Shown here piece after piece: positions 34,445 through 41,981 of a DNA stretch of 43,100 bases (position 1 is the first letter of the stretch; each line of letters starts with the position of its first letter). The DNA comes from JAUHWL01 sp964416385 (GTDB lineage: Bacteria; Bacteroidota; Bacteroidia; Flavobacteriales; Schleiferiaceae): NCBI GenBank assembly GCA_964416385.1, contig CAYQDW010000015.1:1-43100 (forward strand), read 5' to 3'. Position numbers and translations under genes: made by a program. The notes beneath the pieces are model-generated. The model ran no database searches, was not told the DNA's origin, and saw nothing but the letters and a program-made list of their open reading frames with translations.

Positions 34445-35749
34445 ATGGCTACATTTAAGATTACTGGTGGCAAAAAACTCAAAGGCAGCATAACACCGCA
34501 AGGCGCTAAAAACGAAGCGCTACAAGTACTTTGCGCTGTGTTGCTTACACCAGAAAAAGTTACAATTGCCAATATCCCAAATATCAGGGATGTTAATAAA
34601 CTCATCGAAATTCTTGAAGATCTTGGGGTTAAAATCCGCAAGAACAAACCTGGAGAATACACCTTTCAAGCAGACGATATTAACCTTGACTACCTACACA
34701 GCGCAGATTTCAAAAAAAAGGGCGCCTCGCTTCGCGGCAGCATCATGGTTGTTGGCCCGTTACTAGCACGATTTGGCAAGGCTTATATTCCAAAACCAGG
34801 TGGCGATGCCATTGGCAGAAGACGGGTTGATACCCACTTTGTTGGATTCATGGACCTTGGCGCAACATTTGAATATGATGCTGATGATTCCTTTTATCGG
34901 GTAGAAGGAAAAAACCTTAAAGGCACGCACATGCTGCTCGATGAAGCCAGTGTTACTGGTACAGCAAATATTGTGATGACCGCAGTTTTGGCAAAAGGCA
35001 CAACCTCTATTTACAATGCGGCATGTGAGCCGTACATCCAGCAATTATGCGAAATGCTCAATAACATGGGTGCTAAAATCACCGGTGTTGGCAGCAACCT
35101 ACTCATTATTGAAGGGGTAGAACAATTAGGCGGATGTACGCATCGCATATTACCTGATATGATAGAAATTGGTTCGTTGATTGGTATGGCTGTTATGACC
35201 AAAAGCGAACTCACGATCAAAGACGTTGCTTATGACAAGCTCGGCATGATACCTCTTGTTTTTAAGCGTTTAGGCATTCAATTTGAACGCAGGGGCGATG
35301 ATATTTTCATCCCAGAACAAGAACATTATGAAATTGAAAGTTTTATTGATGGCAGCATAATGACCATTGCAGATGCACCTTGGCCTGGCTTTACGCCTGA
35401 TTTATTGAGCATTGTCTTAGTTGTAGCTACGCAAGCCAAAGGCAGTGTGCTCATCCACCAAAAAATGTTTGAAAGCCGCCTATTCTTTGTAGATAAGCTC
35501 ATTGATATGGGCGCGCAAATCATCTTGTGTGACCCGCATCGCGCCACAGTTATTGGTTTAGACAGAAAACCGCTCAGAGCCACAACAATGACTAGCCCAG
35601 ATATTAGGGCTGGAATTTCTTTGCTTATTGCTGCGATGGCTGCTAATGGCACAAGTACCATTCATAACATAGAACAAATAGACCGCGGCTACCAAGATAT
35701 TGATAAGCGTCTGAACGCTTTAGGCGCTGAAATTGTTAGACTTAATTAA
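34445..35749 (+). CDS. murA: UDP-N-acetylglucosamine 1-carboxyvinyltransferase
   Basis: MurA makes the first committed step of peptidoglycan synthesis, moving enolpyruvate from PEP to UDP-GlcNAc. The 434-residue protein has the duplicated fold and the substrate-binding K23-N24 (GAKNEAL). In the active-site loop, where E. coli has C115 (PGGCTIG), this protein has D121 (PKPGGDAIGRRRVDTH; codon GAT at 34805-34807). That Cys is the target of fosfomycin, and Asp enzymes are active but fosfomycin-insensitive in other bacteria. It is the only murA in the window and lies in the same direction as its neighbours. Confidence 0.97.
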   Translation: MATFKITGGKKLKGSITPQGAKNEALQVLCAVLLTPEKVTIANIPNIRDVNKLIEILEDLGVKIRKNKPGEYTFQADDINLDYLHSADFKKKGASLRGSIMVVGPLLARFGKAYIPKPGGDAIGRRRVDTHFVGFMDLGATFEYDADDSFYRVEGKNLKGTHMLLDEASVTGTANIVMTAVLAKGTTSIYNAACEPYIQQLCEMLNNMGAKITGVGSNLLIIEGVEQLGGCTHRILPDMIEIGSLIGMAVMTKSELTIKDVAYDKLGMIPLVFKRLGIQFERRGDDIFIPEQEHYEIESFIDGSIMTIADAPWPGFTPDLLSIVLVVATQAKGSVLIHQKMFESRLFFVDKLIDMGAQIILCDPHRATVIGLDRKPLRATTMTSPDIRAGISLLIAAMAANGTSTIHNIEQIDRGYQDIDKRLNALGAEIVRLN

Positions 35750-35766
35750 TTTTTAAAGAATCACTA

Positions 35767-36351
35767 ATGAAAATGAAAACAACACTTTTTATAGGCGCAC
35801 TGGCCTTGGCAGGTGCACTCGGTTGGATGACTTCAAACACTGAAGCGCCCGAAAATGTAGAATCTTTAGGTGCCAACGCGGTAACTACACCAGAACAAAT
35901 GGCCACCCTTAATGTAGGCGACAAAGCCCCAGAACTGGCCTTTAGCGATCCTGACGGTAAACAGCGAAAGCTGAGCGATTTACGTGGCAAGGTTGTATTA
36001 ATTGATTTTTGGGCAAGCTGGTGCCGCCCTTGCCGCGCAGAAAACCCCAACGTGGTGCGCACTTATAACACTTATAAAGACAAACTTTTTAAGAACGGAC
36101 GCGGCTTTGATATTTTTAGTGTAAGCCTTGACCAAAACAAAAATTCATGGGTTAACGCCATAGAACAAGATGGGCTAGTTTGGGAAAATCATGTGAGTGA
36201 TTTACAGTACTGGCGCAGCGAAGGCGCTAGAATTTATAACGTAAGTTCAATTCCTGCCACCTTTTTAGTGGATGGCGAAGGCGTAATTATTGCCAAAAAC
36301 CTACGTGGCAGCGCCTTAGAAAAAACCCTTGCAAGCTTACAAGTAAAATAG
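35767..36351 (+). CDS. TlpA/ResA-like membrane-anchored thioredoxin
   Basis: The 194-residue protein starts with a short hydrophobic signal or anchor (5-21). It then has an AhpC/TSA-type thioredoxin fold: GDKAPELAFSDPDGK, LSDLRGKVVLIDFWASWC, and the redox pair C86-x-x-C89 in WCRPCRAENP. The cis-Pro region is SSIPATFLVDGEG. It should act as a periplasmic thiol-disulfide oxidoreductase; partner proteins are unknown. It is the last gene of the helicase-DUF4290-murA group, before a terminator. Confidence 0.92.
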   Translation: MKMKTTLFIGALALAGALGWMTSNTEAPENVESLGANAVTTPEQMATLNVGDKAPELAFSDPDGKQRKLSDLRGKVVLIDFWASWCRPCRAENPNVVRTYNTYKDKLFKNGRGFDIFSVSLDQNKNSWVNAIEQDGLVWENHVSDLQYWRSEGARIYNVSSIPATFLVDGEGVIIAKNLRGSALEKTLASLQVK

Positions 36352-36379
36352 TTGTTGCATTGCGCATAACAAAATCATG

Positions 36380-36413
36380 AAAAAGCCATCCTCCCACTAT
36401 GGATGGTTTTTTT
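36380..36413 (+). terminator. Terminator after the TlpA-like gene
   Basis: CCATCC (36386-36391) pairs with GGATGG (36401-36406) around a 9-nt loop. The stem is extended by a G-T wobble and A5/T5, and a T7 run (36407-36413) follows. The next about 100 bp to grpE contain no clear consensus promoter. Confidence 0.85.
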
Positions 36414-36514
36414 ATGCCAAAAACTAAACAAGAGGCAGAAAACTGCCATGATGACACTGTTTATCACATTGGCAAAATAGTTGCTTTTGTGGTGCACCAT
36501 TAGAACGAAGTCGT

Positions 36515-37099
36515 ATGAAAAAGTCAAAGCAAAAAAATATTGATAACCATACAGAAGAAACGATGAATGGCCAGGCAGAAACAGCCGAAAAAACGGTTGA
36601 AATAAATGACAATGAGGAGACTAAAGAATCAGCTCCTGAAGACCAAATAGCCATGATAAAGGAAGAATTAGCCAGCGCCAAAGACCAAAACCTGCGCTTA
36701 TATGCAGAGTTTGAAAATTACAAGCGCAGAAATGCCAAAGAGCGGCTAGAGCTCATGAGCACCGCAAATAGAGAGGTAATGCAGGCGATGCTTCCCGTGT
36801 TAGATGATTTTGAACGTGCCCTCAAAAACATAGAAAAGTCTGAGGCCAACAAGGCCGTTCTAGAAGGTGTTGAGTTAATCTACACCAAAACCATGGAAAC
36901 GCTAAAACAAAAAGGCCTAAAACCTATGGAAAGTAGCATTGGCCTTGACTTTGACGTAGAGCGTATGGAGGCAATTACGCGTTTACCAGTTTCTGATCAA
37001 GAACAACATAACAAGGTTATGGATGAAGTAGAACGCGGCTACCTTTTGGGCGATAAAGTTTTACGCTATGCCCGTGTGGTAGTAGCACACAATGAATAA
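36515..37099 (+). CDS. grpE: Nucleotide exchange factor GrpE
   Basis: GrpE releases ADP from DnaK. The 194-residue protein begins with a charged, Glu/Thr-rich segment (1-50). A long coiled coil follows (about 50-110: LYAEFENYKRRNAKERLELM), then the beta domain. That domain has the signature VERMEAITRLPVSDQEQHNKV and GYLLGDKVLRYARVVVA. It lies 36 bp before dnaJ and forms a chaperone pair; dnaK is not in the window. Confidence 0.96.
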   Translation: MKKSKQKNIDNHTEETMNGQAETAEKTVEINDNEETKESAPEDQIAMIKEELASAKDQNLRLYAEFENYKRRNAKERLELMSTANREVMQAMLPVLDDFERALKNIEKSEANKAVLEGVELIYTKTMETLKQKGLKPMESSIGLDFDVERMEAITRLPVSDQEQHNKVMDEVERGYLLGDKVLRYARVVVAHNE

Positions 37100-37135
37100 A
37101 GTTTTCTGCACAAAGCAGAGTAAGAATTAACAAGC

Positions 37136-38257
37136 ATGGCAAAACGCGATTATTACGATATTCTAGGGGTAAGCAAAACTGCAAGCGATGAGGAAATTAA
37201 AAAAGCCTATCGCAAAACAGCACTTAAATACCACCCAGACAGAAATCCAGACAACAAAGAAGCCGAAGAAAAATTCAAAGAAGCGGCAGAAGCCTACGAG
37301 GTTCTGCGCAATCCTGAAAAACGACAGAAATACAACCAGTTTGGGCATCAGGCATTTGCCCCCGGTGCTGGCGGCTATGGCGGCGGACAAAACATGAATA
37401 TGGATGACATATTTAGCATGTTTGGTGATATTTTTGGCGGACATTTTGGCGGAGGAGGATTTGGCGGCTTTGCCGGTGGCCAACAACAAGGTGCACGCGG
37501 TAGCAACTTGCGCGTTAAAGTGAAATTAACGCTTGAAGAAATTGCCAATGGTGCCGAAAAAAAGTTAAAAATTAGACGCAGCGTACCCGCAGACGGCTTG
37601 CAATTTAAAACTTGTACCATCTGTGGTGGCAGCGGACAAATACAACGCGTTACCAATACCATTCTAGGCCAAATGCGCACAGCCAGCACCTGTCATAATT
37701 GCCACGGTAGCGGCAAAGTAATTGGCGATAGACCAGCTGGTGTTGGCGCAGACGGACTCACACAGAAAGAAGAGGTCATCTCTGTTAAAATTCCAGCAGG
37801 CGTGGTTGATGGCATGCAATTGCGCATGCAAGCAAAAGGTAATAGCGGTCCTATGGGCGGCCCTGCTGGTGACCTCATGATCTTAATTGAGGAAGTGCCT
37901 CATGCCGAGCTAACGCGGGATGGCGAAAACATTCACTACGAATTATTTATCAGCTTTCCTGATGCAGCACTAGGCACACAGATTGAAGTACCTACCATAG
38001 GCGGAAAAGCGAGATTAAAAGTAGAACCAGGTGTACAAAGCGGAAAAATTCTTCGTCTTAAAGGCAAAGGGCTACCAAGCGTAGAGGGTTATGGCCGCGG
38101 AGACCAACTGATACATATAAACGTCTGGACGCCTAAAAAGCTTTCTAAAGAGCAAGAGCAATTACTAGAAAGCCTGCGTACAGATCCTAATTTTACCCCG
38201 GCTCCTGGCAGAAATGAGAAAAATTTCTTCGAGCGGATGAAAGAAATGTTTCAGTAA
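37136..38257 (+). CDS. dnaJ: Chaperone DnaJ with a single zinc centre
   Basis: The 373-residue co-chaperone has a J domain (1-70) with HPD at 33-35, a Gly/Phe-rich region (about 76-118) and the substrate-binding C-terminal domains. The zinc region holds only two CxxCxGxG repeats, at C160-C163 and C186-C189. The first and fourth repeats, which build zinc centre I in E. coli DnaJ, are missing; the remaining repeats 2 and 3 make zinc centre II, which is needed for the DnaK-linked activity. To my knowledge two-repeat DnaJ is common in flavobacteria. Terminated by a hairpin shared with the convergent gene. Confidence 0.95.
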   Translation: MAKRDYYDILGVSKTASDEEIKKAYRKTALKYHPDRNPDNKEAEEKFKEAAEAYEVLRNPEKRQKYNQFGHQAFAPGAGGYGGGQNMNMDDIFSMFGDIFGGHFGGGGFGGFAGGQQQGARGSNLRVKVKLTLEEIANGAEKKLKIRRSVPADGLQFKTCTICGGSGQIQRVTNTILGQMRTASTCHNCHGSGKVIGDRPAGVGADGLTQKEEVISVKIPAGVVDGMQLRMQAKGNSGPMGGPAGDLMILIEEVPHAELTRDGENIHYELFISFPDAALGTQIEVPTIGGKARLKVEPGVQSGKILRLKGKGLPSVEGYGRGDQLIHINVWTPKKLSKEQEQLLESLRTDPNFTPAPGRNEKNFFERMKEMFQ

Positions 38258-38276
38258 AAAAACATCAATACTTATT

Positions 38277-38306
38277 AAAATCCCTGCAATTAGCGGGGAT
38301 TTTTTA
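38277..38306 (+). terminator. Shared terminator of dnaJ and the convergent acyl-CoA reductase gene
   Basis: ATCCCTGC (38280-38287) pairs with GCGGGGAT (38293-38300) around a 5-nt loop and is followed by T6. One pair is U-G only in the plus-strand RNA, favouring dnaJ. The T run overlaps the stop codon of the minus-strand gene (38304-38306), so that gene has almost no 3' untranslated region. Confidence 0.82.
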
Positions 38307-39353
38307 TTTGAGGGCAAGCAGGAACGCCACCGTATCAACGCCATCTGCATAATCCCAAAGGGCGGGGTTTTGGGTTTGGCCAAAAGGCACATCGCCAATA
38401 CCAGAGCCTACAACGCATTGCAGTTCTTCGCGCTGGGCTACCAATTGGTTTCTGAGTTGTTCCTCATCCGTAAAGCGCTCATAATGCACTACAGCAACAG
38501 GGGTGTGTAAGCTTTCATGTTCTTTTAATATCACAAAACCATTTTCTAGAAAAGGTTGCTTGTTCAGCATAAAAATGGCCCTGTAATAGTCATAGTTATT
38601 GGCGTATTTATGTGCGTTAACCACCTCACTATAATTCATAATAGCCTTAAAAACGCGATTTATATCAAAATCGGCAGGCATATAAAGCTTGCTCACATTG
38701 CGACAGCCAAGTCCATAATATCTAAATAAGTCCTCACCCAGAGCCTCTAATTCTTCATCAGACGTAGTCTTATTTATTACGGCAACGCTAGTGCGATTTT
38801 TACGGATAATGTTTGGATATTTTTCAAAATAGTAATTAAAATATCTGGCTGAATTGTTACTACCTGTTGCTATAACAGCATCAGGCTGCTCTATCTTATT
38901 TACAAACGATATGCGCTTTCCGAGCTCAGGATCAATTTCAGCAATAACTGCTGCCAACACAGGCAAGAGGCGTTTATCATCGCTGCTCAATTTTGCAACG
39001 ACATCATGTCCAAAAAGCAATACAGAAAGAAAATCGTGAAACCCAACTAACGGAATGTTACCCGCCATGATTACGGCTACTTTCTTTGGAGAAATCTCAT
39101 GATTTATAGCATAACGCTGTGCCCATTCTGTTAAATGCTCTGGCGTTAACACCTGCCCCCACGCTGCCAAAGCGTATTTAACATTATCTTCTGTAAACCA
39201 TCCGTTTTCTGCCTTACTCTTAGCTATAGCCTCTTTTAGTGGTGATGAAAACTTGGCTACAAGTGGATGAGAACCAGACGAAGGCGAATTAAACGCGCGT
39301 AAAAATGCACCTACTTCAGCAAAAACTTTCACACGTTGCATAATATCAGACAT
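38304..39353 (-). CDS. LuxC-like acyl-CoA reductase family protein
   Basis: This 349-residue protein matches the acyl-CoA reductase (LuxC, PF05893) family. Matching segments are KKVAVIMAGNIPLVGFHDFL (90-109), AVIATGSNNSARYF (159-172) and the conserved YYGLGCRNVSKLYMP (212-226). C217 is the likely catalytic thiol that forms an acyl-enzyme before reduction by NAD(P)H. No fatty-acid reductase partners (LuxD or LuxE) are adjacent, so the physiological acyl substrate is unknown. It is transcribed away from the ferredoxin gene across a 52-bp gap, an arrangement I recall as recurrent in Bacteroidota. Confidence 0.85.
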   Translation of the reverse strand: MSDIMQRVKVFAEVGAFLRAFNSPSSGSHPLVAKFSSPLKEAIAKSKAENGWFTEDNVKYALAAWGQVLTPEHLTEWAQRYAINHEISPKKVAVIMAGNIPLVGFHDFLSVLLFGHDVVAKLSSDDKRLLPVLAAVIAEIDPELGKRISFVNKIEQPDAVIATGSNNSARYFNYYFEKYPNIIRKNRTSVAVINKTTSDEELEALGEDLFRYYGLGCRNVSKLYMPADFDINRVFKAIMNYSEVVNAHKYANNYDYYRAIFMLNKQPFLENGFVILKEHESLHTPVAVVHYERFTDEEQLRNQLVAQREELQCVVGSGIGDVPFGQTQNPALWDYADGVDTVAFLLALK

Positions 39354-39371
39354 CTGCGTGGATTGTGTTGT

Positions 39372-39379
39372 TAAATTTG
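39372..39379 (+). promoter_or_regulatory. -7 box candidate for the ferredoxin gene
   Basis: TAAATTTG is an exact TAnnTTTG match. It would start transcription near 39386, leaving a leader of about 20 nt before the ATG at 39406. No TTG was found at the expected -33 distance, so support is partial. Confidence 0.45.
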
Positions 39380-39384
39380 TGGGG

Positions 39385-39392
39385 CAAATGTA
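39385..39392 (-). promoter_or_regulatory. -7 box candidate for the acyl-CoA reductase gene
   Basis: The minus strand reads TACATTTG, an exact TAnnTTTG match. The start would be near 39379, about 25 nt before the ATG at 39353. It faces the plus-strand box five bases away, so each start site would lie on the other box. A -33 TTG is not evident. Confidence 0.45.
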
Positions 39393-39405
39393 AACACCTT
39401 AAATC

Positions 39406-39753
39406 ATGGCTATTAAAATAACTGATGAATGTATAAACTGTGGTGCATGTGAGCCAGAATGCCCAAACAATGCGATTTATGAAGGTGCAATGGAATGGCG
39501 TTTTAGCGATGGTACCAGTCTTCAGGGTAATATCATAACCCCAAAAGGTTCTAAATATGATGCTGACTCTGCGCAAGAACCTGTTAGTTATGACCTTTAT
39601 TATATCGTTACCGATAAGTGCACAGAGTGCAAAGGCTTTCATGAGGAGCCCCAATGCGCTGCCGTTTGCCCAGTAGATTGTTGCGTTCCTGATGAAGATC
39701 ATGTAGAAAGCGATGAAGAATTGCTGGCCAAAAAAGACTTTATGCATCTTTAA
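39406..39753 (+). CDS. 2[4Fe-4S] ferredoxin, Alvin-like
   Basis: The 115-residue protein has two iron-sulfur motifs. The first is C9-x2-C12-x2-C15-x3-C19-P (CINCGACEPECP). The second is C72-x2-C75-x8-C84-x3-C88-P (CTECKGFHEEPQCAAVCP), with the eight-residue insertion of Allochromatium-type (Alvin) ferredoxins, followed by two more Cys. About 50 residues separate the motifs, more than in the compact family members. It is a soluble low-potential electron carrier, and its redox partner is not shown. The LuxC-like reductase is divergent next to it and serC-serA follow. Confidence 0.93.
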   Translation: MAIKITDECINCGACEPECPNNAIYEGAMEWRFSDGTSLQGNIITPKGSKYDADSAQEPVSYDLYYIVTDKCTECKGFHEEPQCAAVCPVDCCVPDEDHVESDEELLAKKDFMHL

Positions 39754-39817
39754 CCACGCAATGTGTACTTTAGCATAAATTTTCAATAAATCCTTAACTC
39801 ACAGCTTGCAATGTGAG

Positions 39818-39847
39818 ATCAGCCCTGTAAATTTTTACGGGGCTGAT
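39818..39847 (+). terminator. Likely terminator of the ferredoxin gene
   Basis: ATCAGCCCTGTAAA (39818-39831) can pair with TTTACGGGGCTGAT (39834-39847), with one G-U wobble; the innermost pairs must open for the loop. The following sequence TATTTATGTT is only moderately T-rich. The hairpin lies inside the TTG-extended frame of the next gene, which argues for that gene starting at 39902. Confidence 0.6.
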
Positions 39848-39901
39848 TATTTATGTTCTGAATTACACCAATTTGCATTTTTACACGTTTCTATGCATAC
39901 G

Positions 39902-40786
39902 ATGAAAAAATTCTATTTGAGCATTGCCTTAGCACTTATTACACATAATGCGTTTTCGCAAAGTCCACAAGACGTAGAAAATGAATTAGCACGTTTGGGA
40001 ATAAACAGCGTACAACTGCGCACCGAAGAAGAACGCCTTGCGGCATCAGACACGTTCTCTATGCTGCTTGACCAAATTATTAACAGTGAGGCAGCATTTA
40101 ATCACCCTTTTGAAAAGGTTAAAAACTTGAGCAAACTCCAATCGCCAGATCAGAATTTTAGAATATACACTTGGAGTGTGCCCCTGCGCAACGGCAGCTT
40201 TGCTTTTTATGGCCGATTAGTGATCAAAGAGAAAAACACTTTTTCAGTTATTGCACTTATTGATAATGGCGTAAATATTGAAAATCCAGAATTTCAGCTT
40301 TTAAAAGCAGACCAGTGGTATGGCGCTGTTTACTATGACATTATAAAGACCAAGCATAAAAAAAATACCTATTACACCCTGCTTGGCTATCGCCCCAACA
40401 ATAGCAGCCATAATGAAAAGGTGCTAGAAGTTCTTGCTACAGATAATTTAGAACCTGTGCGCTTTGGCAGTAGAATATTTAATACGCCAACCTTGAATGG
40501 CATGAATTATCAGCGGCCGCCATTCCGGCTAATTCTGCGTTACAATCCGAAAACGGTGGCTTTTTTGCGCTATATGGCTCAAGACGATAAAATAATCATG
40601 GATCATCTTGCGCCACCTGATGCCAGCCAAAAAGGACTTTGGGCTTATTACGGCCAGGATTTTACGTATGATGCCCTTTACTGGGAAGAAGGGATGTGGC
40701 AATTGCAAGAAAACATCGCCCTAAAAGGTACCTCTCAACCAAACACAGTTAGCCCAACACAACAAGGGTTACCAGAAAAGCAATAA
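39902..40786 (+). CDS. Exported protein of unknown function
   Basis: From the ATG at 39902 the product has 294 residues and opens with a good signal peptide (MKKFYLSIALALITHNAFSQ). Alternative in-frame starts are the ATG at 39893 and a TTG at 39806, which would bury the signal peptide and cross the upstream hairpin. I recognise no domain. The mature protein has an N-terminal helical part rich in Glu and Leu, then beta-like segments with many Tyr and Trp residues, and a Pro/Gln-rich end. It is probably periplasmic or outer-membrane associated. The neighbours (ferredoxin upstream, serC downstream) give no functional clue. Confidence 0.78.
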   Translation: MKKFYLSIALALITHNAFSQSPQDVENELARLGINSVQLRTEEERLAASDTFSMLLDQIINSEAAFNHPFEKVKNLSKLQSPDQNFRIYTWSVPLRNGSFAFYGRLVIKEKNTFSVIALIDNGVNIENPEFQLLKADQWYGAVYYDIIKTKHKKNTYYTLLGYRPNNSSHNEKVLEVLATDNLEPVRFGSRIFNTPTLNGMNYQRPPFRLILRYNPKTVAFLRYMAQDDKIIMDHLAPPDASQKGLWAYYGQDFTYDALYWEEGMWQLQENIALKGTSQPNTVSPTQQGLPEKQ

Positions 40787-40812
40787 GGCCTATTGCTACC
40801 CATGTTACCCTT
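40764..40812 (+). repeat. Nested inverted repeats at the 3' end of the 39902 gene
   Basis: GCAATA (40780-40785) pairs with TATTGC (40791-40796) around a 5-nt loop that includes the end of the stop codon. An outer arm, AAGGGTTAC (40764-40772), pairs with GTTACCCTT (40804-40812) apart from one T-T mismatch. There is no T run, so this may be a folded mRNA end rather than a terminator. Confidence 0.4.
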
Positions 40813-40856
40813 ATATGAAGATTATAACCCAAACTAGCTAGGGCACCCAATTTTTC

Positions 40857-40864
40857 TACTTTTG
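40857..40864 (+). promoter_or_regulatory. -7 box candidate for serC-serA
   Basis: TACTTTTG fits TAnnTTTG exactly, about 30 bp before the serC ATG, with an expected leader near 24 nt. No TTG is visible at the -33 distance. Confidence 0.5.
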
Positions 40865-40894
40865 CCCACTCAATAACAACTCCTTAGTTCTTCT

Positions 40895-41962
40895 ATGAAA
40901 AAGCACAATTATTCCGCAGGCCCATGTATTTTACCTCAAGAAGTTTTACAACAAGCTGCAGATGCTGTCATCAATTTTGACAATTTAGACCTCAGCTTGA
41001 TAGAAATCAGCCACCGCAGTAAAAACTTTGTTGCTGTGATGGATGAAGCTGTAGCCTTGGTAAAAGAACTTTTGAATGTACCAGATGGATATTCTGTAAT
41101 CTTTTTACAGGGCGGTGCAAGCCTTGAGTTTTGCATGATTCCGTATAACTTTATGCGGGTAGGCGGTAGTGCAGCATATCTTGAAACAGGTACTTGGGCC
41201 AAGAATGCTCGTAAGGAAAGTGAATTATTCGGAACCACAACTGTAGTGGCTTCATCAGAAGACCAAAACTTTAGCTATATACCTAAAGATTATGTAATCC
41301 CTAATGATGCGGATTACTTTCACTGCACAAGCAACAATACCATCTTCGGTACGCAGATGAAACAATTCCCCAAAAGCCCTGTGCCTGTTATTTGCGATAT
41401 GAGCTCAGATATTTTTAGTCGCACAATAAATGTTGAAGATTTTGCCATGATTTATGCCGGGGCACAGAAAAACTTGGGGCCTGCTGGCGCAACTGTTGTT
41501 ATTGTGAAAGATGAATTACTCGGCAAAACAGGTCGGCAAATCCCCACAATGCTTGATTATAGTACGCATATAAAAAAGGAAAGTATGTTTAATACGCCTC
41601 CTGTTTTTTCTATTTACGTAAGTATGCTAACACTACGCTGGTTAAAAAGCAATGGCGGTGTGCCGTGGATTGAAAAGATCAACCAACAAAAGGCAGACTT
41701 GCTTTATGGCGAAATTGATCGTAATCCGCTTTTTAAAGGCACAGCAGCTACAGCAGATAGAAGCAATATGAATGCAACCTTTTTACTTAGCGATGAGGCC
41801 CTTCAGGAAAAATTTGATGGCATGTGGAAAGGTGCAGGCATTAGCGGCATAAATGGTCACCGTAGCGTTGGGGGTTATCGCGCAAGCATGTATAATGCCT
41901 TACCGCTTGAAAGCGTACAGGTATTGGTAGACATTATGAAGGAGCTAGAGCGTACAGCATAA
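40895..41962 (+). CDS. serC: Phosphoserine aminotransferase
   Basis: SerC converts 3-phosphohydroxypyruvate to phosphoserine with glutamate. It also serves the related step in vitamin B6 synthesis in some bacteria. The 355-residue sequence starts KKHNYSAGPCILPQEVL, has FLQGGASLEF (70-79) for phosphate binding, and the PLP lysine K192 in YAGAQKNLGPAG. The C-terminal SGINGHRSVGGYRASMYNA is the family signature. It is 19 bp before serA, an operon for the serine pathway. No Shine-Dalgarno sequence precedes the ATG. Confidence 0.97.
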   Translation: MKKHNYSAGPCILPQEVLQQAADAVINFDNLDLSLIEISHRSKNFVAVMDEAVALVKELLNVPDGYSVIFLQGGASLEFCMIPYNFMRVGGSAAYLETGTWAKNARKESELFGTTTVVASSEDQNFSYIPKDYVIPNDADYFHCTSNNTIFGTQMKQFPKSPVPVICDMSSDIFSRTINVEDFAMIYAGAQKNLGPAGATVVIVKDELLGKTGRQIPTMLDYSTHIKKESMFNTPPVFSIYVSMLTLRWLKSNGGVPWIEKINQQKADLLYGEIDRNPLFKGTAATADRSNMNATFLLSDEALQEKFDGMWKGAGISGINGHRSVGGYRASMYNALPLESVQVLVDIMKELERTA

Positions 41963-41981
41963 AAACAATAAAAACAAAAGC

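Noticed and set aside
39806..39901. TTG-extended N-terminus of the 39902 gene
   Set aside because: It would place a signal peptide inside the protein and read through a terminator-like hairpin.
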